DNA of 29,482 nucleotides from a virus, in the IMG/VR virus record IMGVR_UViG_3300030118_001887, positions 1-29,482 of that record. One strand, written 5' to 3'. Under the pieces are notes generated by a model. It saw only the letters and a program-made list of their open reading frames with translations. It ran no database searches and had not been told where the DNA came from. The position numbers and the translations under genes are program-made. Positions 1 through 6,738 of this stretch are shown one piece after another (position 1 is the stretch's first letter; every line of letters starts with the position of its first letter).

Positions 1-143
1 TATTTTATAACATTTCCTTGAAAAAAGGAAAGGTCGTTTTTAGAAATAAATTCATAAGGTTGAATAGGAAATTTAGTATAGTGATTTCCTCCTACCTGAG
101 TATATTGTGGAAACGCTTCATCTAATATATTTTTATCTGTCAT
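1..143 (-). CDS. DUF3310-type phage protein, N-terminal part (cut by window edge)
   Basis: The gene starts at the ATG at 143-141 and runs off the left edge, so only about 47 residues are visible. They read MTDKNILDEAFPQYTQVGG, then NHYTKFPIQPYEFISKND, then LSFFQGNVIK. The pattern NHY-x(5)-IQPxEFI-x(5)-L-x-F-x-GNxIK matches the DUF3310 family, small proteins widespread in tailed phages and sometimes labelled nucleotide kinase without strong proof. The start codon overlaps the stop of the upstream helicase (ATGA, 4 bases), so it is probably translationally coupled and part of the replication operon. Function is unproven; a role in nucleotide or DNA metabolism is inferred from position only. Confidence 0.75.
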   Translation of the reverse strand, partial: MTDKNILDEAFPQYTQVGGNHYTKFPIQPYEFISKNDLSFFQGNVIK

Positions 144-1582
144 ATCGGATACACCTTTCTTGTTTTGTTTTTTAGTTTAAATAAATAGAGATTGTTTTTT
201 GCACGTGTGTATGCAACATACCAAACTCTATGTTCTTCATCTGCTTTATCACTGCTTTGATTCATCGCTTTGATTATCTTGTTACCAAGATCTATACAGA
301 GAATTACGTTGTCTTGTTCACCACCTTTAATAGCGTGAATTGTAGAAGTCCATATTCTTGCCTCTCCATCTAAGTTTTCTTTGTTTTCAAATAGACGTAC
401 TAAATATTCTTTTTGTTCTTGTTCATCTTTATCTGCTAATACAAATGCATTAAACCAGTTTTCATTTTTACTCCATTTAATATTTCCAGTATATGTTTTA
501 ATGTCTTTTATTTGTTCTTCTGTTAGCTCTTCTCCTTTACGCCAACGTTCATAGTTCTTCACTGCTTTATACAAAGAAACTGTAATACTTTTTCCATTAT
601 TACTTTCATAGTAGAAACCTTTTTCAAAAAGTATTTCCTGTATTTTTAATAATTTTGAAACTGTTCTTGCAAGTATCAACCATTTACCTTTTGATAAATC
701 TATTTCATCTAAATTATATATCTCTTCACAAACACCTTCATGATTTCTAGGATAATATTTTTTATCTTTTTTAATTCCAGATATATTTCCAATAGCAATC
801 ATGGATTGTTCTTGTATAGTTTTAGATATTCTTTTTGAATAAATTAAAACTTTTTCTTTTGCAGGTTCTTTTATAAATCTACCTACATCCGCTCCGGCCC
901 ATGCAAAGATAGCTTGATCATCATCACCTGCAAGATACATATCTTTAGTTTTAGTTTTTAAAATATCAAATAGTTTCCATTGTAATGGTGATAAGTCTTG
1001 AGCCTCATCTATAAATATAACATCAAACTCTGGAATTTTTTCTGGTTCTTTTGTTAATTTATCTATCATGTCGTTGAATTCAAATATTTGTTTTTTATTT
1101 TTGTAGTTAATTAAATTTTTATTTATGTGATCTAGTGTTATCCAATTAACATCTTTTGGATCATGTTCTTCTAAATTAAATTCATCTTTAAGATCTATAC
1201 ATTTATTAAATGCTCTTTGTATGATTTGAAAGTATGGATTTTCAAAACCTAAATAAAAAGATTCATCTTTGTTGTACCTGTCGTAAAACTTTACCTGTAA
1301 GTTTAATTCTCTACCAAGTTCTTCATAATGATAAGGTTGCATTACATCTTCTTGAACCATATTTAAACACTCAAATGCAAGTGAATGAAGTGTTTTAAAA
1401 TATTTTAATTTTTTATTTTCAAAAGGCATTCTACCTTTTGCTTCATCAGCAGCTTTTTTAGTAAATGCAAAATAACCTATGCGGTGTAAAGGTATGTTAT
1501 ATTTTCTAACATATGCTCTTGCTCTATTAATCAATCTATATGTCTTACCTGTTCCAGGTGGACCATAGTATTTATACAACAT
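140..1582 (-). CDS. UvrD/Dda-like superfamily 1 DNA helicase
   Basis: A 480-aa ATP-dependent DNA helicase of the SF1 UvrD/Rep/Dda type, expected to unwind DNA during phage replication or recombination. Visible motifs in order: Walker A GPPGTGKT (7-14), motif Ia FAFTKKAADEAKGRM (38-52), Walker B IDEAQD (191-196), motif III GDDDQAIFAWAGAD (219-232), motif V HAIKGGE (416-422) and motif VI YVAYTRAK (455-462). All catalytic motifs are intact and the length suits a compact phage helicase; there is no nuclease domain. The start (MLYKYYGPPG) lies inside the end of the primase gene (11-base overlap), indicating coupled translation of primase and helicase. The family is clear; the precise job (replicative helper or recombination) is inference. 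Confidence 0.93.
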   Translation of the reverse strand: MLYKYYGPPGTGKTYRLINRARAYVRKYNIPLHRIGYFAFTKKAADEAKGRMPFENKKLKYFKTLHSLAFECLNMVQEDVMQPYHYEELGRELNLQVKFYDRYNKDESFYLGFENPYFQIIQRAFNKCIDLKDEFNLEEHDPKDVNWITLDHINKNLINYKNKKQIFEFNDMIDKLTKEPEKIPEFDVIFIDEAQDLSPLQWKLFDILKTKTKDMYLAGDDDQAIFAWAGADVGRFIKEPAKEKVLIYSKRISKTIQEQSMIAIGNISGIKKDKKYYPRNHEGVCEEIYNLDEIDLSKGKWLILARTVSKLLKIQEILFEKGFYYESNNGKSITVSLYKAVKNYERWRKGEELTEEQIKDIKTYTGNIKWSKNENWFNAFVLADKDEQEQKEYLVRLFENKENLDGEARIWTSTIHAIKGGEQDNVILCIDLGNKIIKAMNQSSDKADEEHRVWYVAYTRAKNNLYLFKLKNKTRKVYPI

Positions 1583-3206
1583 TATCTTCGCTCTCTATTT
1601 CAATTGTTTCTTCTACCTCTTCTGGTTTCTCAAAAAGAAATAAAGGAATTCTAGCTACTCTTATAGGTTTAAATGGTTTGTCATTATCATCTTTACCTGG
1701 ATATCTTTTTTGACGACCAAACAATACTCTTTTTTCTTCGTCCTCATCCTCATGATTATACAACTGTCTTTCAATCATGTAAGATGTTTTCTGTGGTTCG
1801 TACTTCCACTCTTCATTTTTTAATTTGTCATAAAATTTATCAAATACAAACCATGCAAATTTATCGTCAACATATGGTCTACCACTTGCAAAAGACATAA
1901 AGCTTGTTGCCTGAGCCCCGTATATGTGTTTCTCTAATAGTTTCTTCAATACTTCTATCGGACTTGTACCTGCTGCAGGTTCTATTATTTCTATTTTATC
2001 TTTACCACTTATTGATTTTAAAATTAAATCAAACTGTTCTTGTTTTATTGGTGGTGCTACAATCAAAGCTTGTTCAAACAATACTGTTTTAAATTCATGA
2101 ACTTGAGTTAGTTTATATGTATTTTTTAAATGTAGCTGCATATTCTCTCTTTCATCAGGATGTTCTACCGTAACTCTCCATTCTGGATTTGGTTGTAAAT
2201 TTATTTTTTGTAAATTACTTAACGTTGGGTAGTTTTCTTTTTCACCAGATAAAACACCATACTTTCTTTTAGTGCACAAAGCTTTCATACAATTTGGTTC
2301 TAGCAATGGATCACTACAAGTATAACCTTTCTTTTGCTTTTCCCAACTTTTAATTTTTGATTTAATATGATCGTCTGTCCAGTGTTCATCAAATGTAAAA
2401 TATTTTCTACCTGCTTGTACAATCATTTTTTGCCAAGTATCTGGATATTTCTTTTTAGCAAACACCATATAATTATATAAAAATCTATCTCTACCATCTG
2501 TAAATGTCATTTGTTCTTTAGTTAATTTTTGTAGACATGGTGGACCATCTTCAAATTCTTCACCCCCACCTTTTAATTCTGCGTAAATTAAATCTTCTTT
2601 TATCTTTTTAAAATTTTTTGAATCAATTAAATTTAAACCAATTGTCTGTACAAATTTTTGAAAAGACATAGTTGTTCCATCAACATCTAATGCTTTTCTA
2701 TCATTAGCGTTGTAAGGTAAATTTATAAAGTTACCATTTGATATTGTACCATCGCTTGATATTAGTTGTGTTTGCTTTGGAAATATTTCTGTTGCTGCCG
2801 GTAATTTAAAAACAAATAATAAATCTTCTAAAAAATTTCTTATCTCTTTTGCTTTAACCCACCTAGTGGTGAATACATATAAATGTAATCCACCACTTTT
2901 GGATAGGACAGGTATAATTGGCAGGTCTTTATCTTGGATGACATCAAGATAAAACTTTTTATCAATAGGATATTTATCTACATCTATCGCACCAAACCTT
3001 GCCATACCATCGTCAGTACAAGGTTGTATGCCTATTGATTTAATTCCTTTTATGTGATCTTCGTAGTCTTGATCGGTAACGGGAGTCTTAGCCCATTCAT
3101 GTTTCCATTTCTTTTTGCCTGTTACTTCGTCGATGTATCCATCATCAACTTTACAGACACCATAACTTCTTTGTAATCCTGTAAAATATTCTATGTACTC
3201 TTTCAT
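1572..3206 (-). CDS. AEP-family primase (TOTE-type), 544 aa
   Basis: Looks like an archaeo-eukaryotic-type primase of the TOTE-associated branch, which makes primers (or primes and polymerises) at phage forks. Visible: catalytic acidic pair in ARFGAIDVDKYP (D75, D77); the second AEP motif SKSGGLHLY (102-110, the usual SGGxHxY form); TEIFPKQTQL (139-148) in the third-motif region; then a PriCT-like helical part and a cysteine cluster C297, C306, C311 before a basic KRKYG, typical of this group and perhaps zinc-binding. The last ~230 residues are unassigned and end in an acidic tail. The ATG follows AACAGGATGACAT, a modest ribosome site. It sits between the 259-aa gene, with two hairpins in the gap, and the overlapping UvrD-like helicase. 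Confidence 0.85.
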   Translation of the reverse strand: MKEYIEYFTGLQRSYGVCKVDDGYIDEVTGKKKWKHEWAKTPVTDQDYEDHIKGIKSIGIQPCTDDGMARFGAIDVDKYPIDKKFYLDVIQDKDLPIIPVLSKSGGLHLYVFTTRWVKAKEIRNFLEDLLFVFKLPAATEIFPKQTQLISSDGTISNGNFINLPYNANDRKALDVDGTTMSFQKFVQTIGLNLIDSKNFKKIKEDLIYAELKGGGEEFEDGPPCLQKLTKEQMTFTDGRDRFLYNYMVFAKKKYPDTWQKMIVQAGRKYFTFDEHWTDDHIKSKIKSWEKQKKGYTCSDPLLEPNCMKALCTKRKYGVLSGEKENYPTLSNLQKINLQPNPEWRVTVEHPDERENMQLHLKNTYKLTQVHEFKTVLFEQALIVAPPIKQEQFDLILKSISGKDKIEIIEPAAGTSPIEVLKKLLEKHIYGAQATSFMSFASGRPYVDDKFAWFVFDKFYDKLKNEEWKYEPQKTSYMIERQLYNHEDEDEEKRVLFGRQKRYPGKDDNDKPFKPIRVARIPLFLFEKPEEVEETIEIESEDNVV

Positions 3207-3223
3207 ATGTCATCCTGTTATTT

Positions 3224-3255
3224 GAGGACGGCTTCAGTCTCCCTCTGCCGTCCTC
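3224..3255 (-). other. GC-rich stem-loop upstream of the primase gene
   Basis: A perfect 9-bp inverted repeat: gaggacggc at 3224-3232 and gccgtcctc at 3247-3255, with a 14-base loop. It is strikingly GC-rich against the AT-rich surroundings. It lies in the gap between the 259-aa gene and the primase start on the minus strand. There is no U-run after it (AAATAACAGG follows), so it is not a standard intrinsic terminator. An RNA-processing or stability element, or an attenuator, is possible. Confidence 0.55.
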
Positions 3256-3265
3256 TGTAGCTACT

Positions 3266-3283
3266 ATTGTTTCGTCAAACAAT
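3266..3283 (-). other. Small hairpin at the stop of the 259-aa gene
   Basis: attgttt (3266-3272), loop cgtc, aaacaat (3277-3283): a perfect 7-bp stem with a 4-base loop that begins in the TAA stop codon of the 259-aa gene. No U-run follows. Read on the minus strand the loop region contains TTGACG, like the TTGACA-bearing hairpins after two other genes, but no -10 box lies 17 bases further on. Confidence 0.45.
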
Positions 3284-4062
3284 TAGATAATTTCTTCTTT
3301 TTTAGTTTCATTACCTTTATCGTATTCAGGTTTTGTAACACCTGACGATACTTGTTTATGAAACTCTTGACCCATCATATAGATAGCAGCTTCCTTCTCA
3401 TTAGAGACATCTAGCATTTTAACTAAAGATGGTTTGTAGACGTGCCAAGTTTTATCTCCAGCACTTTTTTCTGCAGTCTGTAATTTAAACATTGCAGAGT
3501 ATGCTGCCGGTTGAAAAGAACCTTTATCATCTGTCATTCTAAGATTAGAAATAAGATCATTTAGTTTTCTTGCCGGTGTAAGATTCGACGATCTCATTGT
3601 GATCACCGCTTTTCTTGGCGCACCATCTACCATTACAATTACAAAGAAATACATAGTTTTCTCAATATAGTTACCATTTTGTAATCTATATTTAATACCA
3701 CGCATTTCTTCTTTTGCATTAGCAGGTGGAGTTAAATGTGTTCCAACAGGTGCTGATGGACTATCTCCCATCTCTTGCCACTCTGGCCATCTAGTCTGTG
3801 TATGTGCTACAATGACATCGATACCTTTTTCGCCGTCCATAGGTTGTCCAAAACTATTGGAATATATCATACCAGGTTCAGCTCCTTGTACATGCTTTGC
3901 ACTTCTAGAGTTACACTCTGGTGATAGTTGATGTAAGATTTTCAGAATCGGTGTTGATACGTCATCTGATTTGATTTCCTCTGCACCTTTACCAGAATCG
4001 GCTCTAAGGTTTACAGCGGCTAGTGCACCTGCACTATTCTTTTTTACGACTTGTTTGTCCAT
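3283..4062 (-). CDS. Phage replication-module protein, possible ssDNA-binding/recombination mediator
   Basis: 259 aa, soluble, no membrane segment. The core contains DVSTPILKILHQLSPE (about 34-49), a central beta-rich region with RWPEWQE and YFFVIVMVDGAPRKAVITMRSS, and an acidic/lysine tail ending KKEEII. I recognise this layout from conserved proteins in replication modules of marine and T7-like phages, but it carries no catalytic motif. Position directly upstream of the primase and downstream of the 182-aa gene, plus the charged C-terminal tail, makes single-strand DNA binding a reasonable guess; this is inference, not shown. The ATG is preceded by AAAGGAGTAAATAGT, a good ribosome site. Confidence 0.6.
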   Translation of the reverse strand: MDKQVVKKNSAGALAAVNLRADSGKGAEEIKSDDVSTPILKILHQLSPECNSRSAKHVQGAEPGMIYSNSFGQPMDGEKGIDVIVAHTQTRWPEWQEMGDSPSAPVGTHLTPPANAKEEMRGIKYRLQNGNYIEKTMYFFVIVMVDGAPRKAVITMRSSNLTPARKLNDLISNLRMTDDKGSFQPAAYSAMFKLQTAEKSAGDKTWHVYKPSLVKMLDVSNEKEAAIYMMGQEFHKQVSSGVTKPEYDKGNETKKEEII

Positions 4063-4099
4063 ACTATTTACTCCTTTATTAGTTTAGTATTTTAGTTGT

Positions 4100-4648
4100 T
4101 TATTTTTTATTAGTTACACTAGTTCTTTTACCTTCTAGTGTATTAAACAGATCAGCAGGAACTTCTTTGCCATTTGCTTTCCATTCCTTCATCACTGCTG
4201 AGAGTCGAGCGTGGTGAACCTTCTCTTGTTGAGTTGGCTCATAGCCACGCTCCCTCGCAAGGCCAGCGTATTCGACAGCCTTGTTATCTTCGCCTTGGCC
4301 AAATGTTACTGTAATATTATTATCTACAATATCACCTAAGCCATTTTCTCGAAGCCATTTGATACCTTCATCCTTTTTGTCTGCTTTGAATGAGGCAAAA
4401 AACCTATCACCTACAGATAGTTCAGAACCATCTTTTAGTTTTACAGTTTTTAAATTTTGTTTGTCCATAATTTCTGGAATTACAAATTCAGAAATATATT
4501 TTTCTTGAGCTTTAAACTCTTTTAGTTTTTGTTCTGTAGCTAATACTTGTGCGCTAACAGTTTTAAATTGTTCTATTGCTTCTGATAATTCATTGACATC
4601 AACGTTATCAGTTTGATCAGGTGCATCCTGTCTTAAATTTATATTCAT
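4100..4648 (-). CDS. Conserved phage protein with N-terminal coiled coil, unknown function
   Basis: 182 aa. Residues about 15-50 form a predicted coiled coil (NELSEAIEQFKTVSAQV, then LATEQKLKEFKAQEKYIS). The middle has VKLKDGSELSVGDRFFASF and GIKWLRENGLGDIVDNNITV; the C-terminal part holds HHARLSAVMKEWKANGKEVP and ends basic. I recognise the layout (coiled coil, short beta-hairpin, WLRENGLGDIV element, LKEW/P-DLF end) as a protein family common next to single-strand-binding and recombination genes in phages; no enzyme motif is seen. It is the first gene after the promoter at 4670-4697. Its ribosome site GAAAGG lies in the loop of a short hairpin 7 bases before the ATG. Confidence 0.6.
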   Translation of the reverse strand: MNINLRQDAPDQTDNVDVNELSEAIEQFKTVSAQVLATEQKLKEFKAQEKYISEFVIPEIMDKQNLKTVKLKDGSELSVGDRFFASFKADKKDEGIKWLRENGLGDIVDNNITVTFGQGEDNKAVEYAGLARERGYEPTQQEKVHHARLSAVMKEWKANGKEVPADLFNTLEGKRTSVTNKK

Positions 4649-4649
4649 A

Positions 4650-4668
4650 ATTTTACCTTTCGTAAAAT
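4650..4668 (-). promoter_or_regulatory. Leader hairpin presenting the ribosome site in its loop
   Basis: On the minus strand ATTTTAC (4668-4662), GAAAG loop, GTAAAAT (4656-4650) forms a perfect 7-bp stem. The ribosome site GAAAGG covers the loop and first stem base, 7 bases before the ATG at 4648. Exposing the site in a loop could help or tune initiation. Confidence 0.45.
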
Positions 4669-4669
4669 G

Positions 4670-4697
4670 TATATATAGGATAATTCTAGTTTGTCAA
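4670..4697 (-). promoter_or_regulatory. Sigma70-like promoter for the replication operon
   Basis: On the minus strand: TTGACA at 4697-4692 (perfect -35), 16-base spacer, TATATA at 4675-4670 (an 18-base spacer to TATACA also works). It lies immediately after the stop codon of the 112-aa gene and about 22 bases upstream of the 182-aa gene start. The expected transcript runs through the 182-aa, 259-aa, primase and helicase genes to DUF3310. The -35 sits in a small hairpin CTAGTT-GACA-AACTAG that begins in the stop codon. Confidence 0.65.
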
Positions 4698-5036
4698 CTA
4701 GTTCTGGAAAATATTTATTTCTATTGGGTAGTATGTTTTTTCCTGTCTGTCCCATTTTAACAATTTATATTTGCCGTTAGTCATATCAGAAACTATTGAA
4801 CATGTCACGCCAATAATCGCTGGATCACCAGACAATAATAAATAATCGTCTTCTGTAAAATTTTTTAATTTATCTCTTATCTGAAAAATTAAAGGACCAG
4901 GTGAAAAAATCATTTGAGCTCTTGCAGGAAGCATGACCGTAATCTCGCCATATTTTTGTGCACCCATTATATTATATTTGGGTTGACCGGTTTCTCTATC
5001 GACAGGTATGTCCTGGACTAAATACACTTTGGGCAT
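4698..5036 (-). CDS. Conserved small phage protein, unknown function
   Basis: 112 aa, beta-rich. It starts MPKVYLVQDIPVDRETGQPK and carries YGEITVMLPARAQMIFSPG, DYLLLSGDPAIIGVTCSIV and KYKLLKWDRQEKTYYPIEI. The pattern KVYLVQ ... YGE ... DYLLLxGDPxII ... LKWDRxxxxY is one I recognise from conserved small proteins of podoviruses and marine phages, usually placed at the edge of the replication region; no function is assigned. The ATG is preceded by AAAAGGAAAAAGTCA. Its start codon overlaps the -35 box of the divergent helicase promoter, and its stop touches the -35 of the replication-operon promoter. Confidence 0.6.
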   Translation of the reverse strand: MPKVYLVQDIPVDRETGQPKYNIMGAQKYGEITVMLPARAQMIFSPGPLIFQIRDKLKNFTEDDYLLLSGDPAIIGVTCSIVSDMTNGKYKLLKWDRQEKTYYPIEINIFQN

Positions 5037-5064
5037 TGACTTTTTCCTTTTGTAATAATATATA
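5036..5064 (+). promoter_or_regulatory. Divergent promoter for the SNF2-type helicase
   Basis: TTGACT (5036-5041), exact 17-base spacer, TATATA (5059-5064), close to the sigma70 consensus, 25 bases before the ATG at 5090. The minus strand has an overlapping -10-like TATATT (5062-5057) for the 112-aa gene, with no clear -35. The 53-base gap therefore probably serves both directions, with polymerases unable to occupy both at once. Confidence 0.6.
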
Positions 5065-5089
5065 CACTTTTAGAAAGAAAAAGCAAATT

Positions 5090-6523
5090 ATGAACTATAA
5101 ATTTAAAACTAAGCCATACGTACATCAATTAGATGCATTAGAGGCATCATGGGATAAAGAAAATTTTGCGTACTTCATGGAAATGGGTACAGGTAAATCA
5201 AAAGTTTTATTAGATAACGCAGCTATTTTATATGATAAAGGTCTAATAAATGGTCTGTTATTAATTGCTCCCAAAGGTGTGTATAAGAACTGGTATGATT
5301 CAGAAATACCTACACACCTTCCAGACCATATAAGTAAAAAAATTGTGTTATGGAAAACGTCTGACAAATCTAAAAAACAACAAGATATTTTAAATACATT
5401 ATTTAAATCAGAAACAGATCTACATATTTTAATAATGAATGTTGAAGCATTTTCATCTGGTAATGGAACACAGTTTGCTAAAAAATTTTTATCATGTCAC
5501 AAATCAATGATTGCAATTGATGAGTCAACTACAATTAAAACACCTACATCAAATAGAACTAAAAATATTTTATCTCTTAGAAAAGATTGTAAATATAGAA
5601 GAATATTAACAGGTTCTCCTGTAACTAAATCACCTTTAGATTTATTTAGTCAATGCCAGTTTTTAGATCCCTGGCTATTAGATCATCAATCGTATTACAC
5701 ATTTCGTGCTAGATATTCTATCTGTAAAAAGATTCAAGTAAATGGTCGTCAAGTAGAGATAGTTGTAGGTTATAGAAATCTTGGAGAGTTATCAGAAAAA
5801 ATAAAACCTTTTTCAAGAAGAATATTAAAAACAGATTGTTTAGATCTACCTTCTAAATCTTATGTCAAGCATTATGTTGAACTTACAAAAGAGCAAAAGA
5901 AAGTTTATCAACAGATGAAAAAAGAAGCAATAGCTTTCCTTGATGGTAAGATGCAATCATCAGCTACAGTCATGACTCAATTAATGAGACTACATCAAAT
6001 AACTTGTGGACATTTTACTGCAGATGATGGTACGATAAAAGATTTGCCTTGTAGTAGACTCGCCGAACTAATGAGTATATTAGAAAATGTTGAAGGTAAA
6101 AGTATTATCTGGTCTCACTATACTCATGATGTAAGAAGAATCATTGCAGAGATTAAAAGAGTCTATGGTGAAGATGCAGTTGTAGATTATTATGGTGCAA
6201 CAGATACTGATGCTAGATCTAAAAATATAAAAAAATTTCAAACAGATCCTAACTGTAGATTTTTTGTAGGTACCACACATACAGGTGGTTATGGTATTAC
6301 ATTAACTGCTGGTAGTAATATGATTTATTTTTCAAATGGTTATGATTTAGAAAAAAGACAACAATCAGAAGCACGTATTGATCGTATAGGTCAAACACAA
6401 AAAATGACTTACATAGATATAATGAGTCAAGACACAATTGATGAAAGAATTGTAAAAGCTTTACGTAATAAAGTTAATATTGCTAATACAATTATGGATG
6501 AAGACTTTAGAGAGTGGATCTAA
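5090..6523 (+). CDS. SNF2/DEAD-type superfamily 2 helicase
   Basis: 477 aa when started at the ATG at 5090 (MNYKFKTKPYVHQ). A longer open frame extends upstream to 4958 but crosses the divergent gene and the promoter, so I reject it. Motifs: Q-like YVHQLDAL (10-17), Walker A MGTGKSK (32-38), Ia LLLIAPKGVYKNW (56-68), II IDESTTIK (143-150, DEST in place of DEAH), III LTGSP (173-177), then motif V GTTHTGGYGITLTAG (394-408) and VI QQSEARIDRIGQ (424-435). The QxxxRxxRxGQ box is characteristic of SNF2-family translocases. Role: ATP-driven dsDNA translocation or remodelling in replication or recombination. It is transcribed away from the primase operon; its stop overlaps the stop of the small membrane gene on the other strand. 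Confidence 0.92.
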   Translation: MNYKFKTKPYVHQLDALEASWDKENFAYFMEMGTGKSKVLLDNAAILYDKGLINGLLLIAPKGVYKNWYDSEIPTHLPDHISKKIVLWKTSDKSKKQQDILNTLFKSETDLHILIMNVEAFSSGNGTQFAKKFLSCHKSMIAIDESTTIKTPTSNRTKNILSLRKDCKYRRILTGSPVTKSPLDLFSQCQFLDPWLLDHQSYYTFRARYSICKKIQVNGRQVEIVVGYRNLGELSEKIKPFSRRILKTDCLDLPSKSYVKHYVELTKEQKKVYQQMKKEAIAFLDGKMQSSATVMTQLMRLHQITCGHFTADDGTIKDLPCSRLAELMSILENVEGKSIIWSHYTHDVRRIIAEIKRVYGEDAVVDYYGATDTDARSKNIKKFQTDPNCRFFVGTTHTGGYGITLTAGSNMIYFSNGYDLEKRQQSEARIDRIGQTQKMTYIDIMSQDTIDERIVKALRNKVNIANTIMDEDFREWI

Positions 6524-6738
6524 AACCACCCTTTATCAAATAACATCTCCAATAATAAAAGTGCAACAGCCCCCACTGTTGCTAACAATGCCCAATAGAT
6601 CTTGTCTATCTTACCGCCCAAATCGTGAATACCGTCATGCATATGTTTCATATCTTTTTTGATACCAGTTATATATCCGTAAATAGCGAGTAAATGTTCT
6701 CTTGTATTTTTTGGTCTTAATTTATCACCGTTAGGCAT
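6520..6738 (-). CDS. Small one-TM membrane protein, holin/XhlA-like candidate
   Basis: 72 aa. A charged N-terminus and an amphipathic helix (HLLAIYGYITGIKKDMKHM and HDGIHDLGGKIDKI) are followed by one clear transmembrane segment (about 48-66, YWALLATVGAVALLLLEML) and a short charged tail. This layout resembles XhlA-type haemolysin-associated proteins and other small phage lysis proteins. There is no lysozyme next to it, so a lysis role is only a candidate; an inner-membrane ejection or accessory role is the alternative. Its ATG overlaps the stop of the giant internal protein (TAATG), giving coupled translation at the end of the virion operon. Its 3' end overlaps the convergent helicase stop by 4 bases. 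Confidence 0.6.
   Translation of the reverse strand: MPNGDKLRPKNTREHLLAIYGYITGIKKDMKHMHDGIHDLGGKIDKIYWALLATVGAVALLLLEMLFDKGWF

Noticed and set aside
4958-5089. Upstream extension of the SNF2 helicase frame to an ATG at 4958
   Set aside because: It would read through the promoter and across the divergent 112-aa gene; the 5090 start begins exactly at the expected helicase N-terminus.
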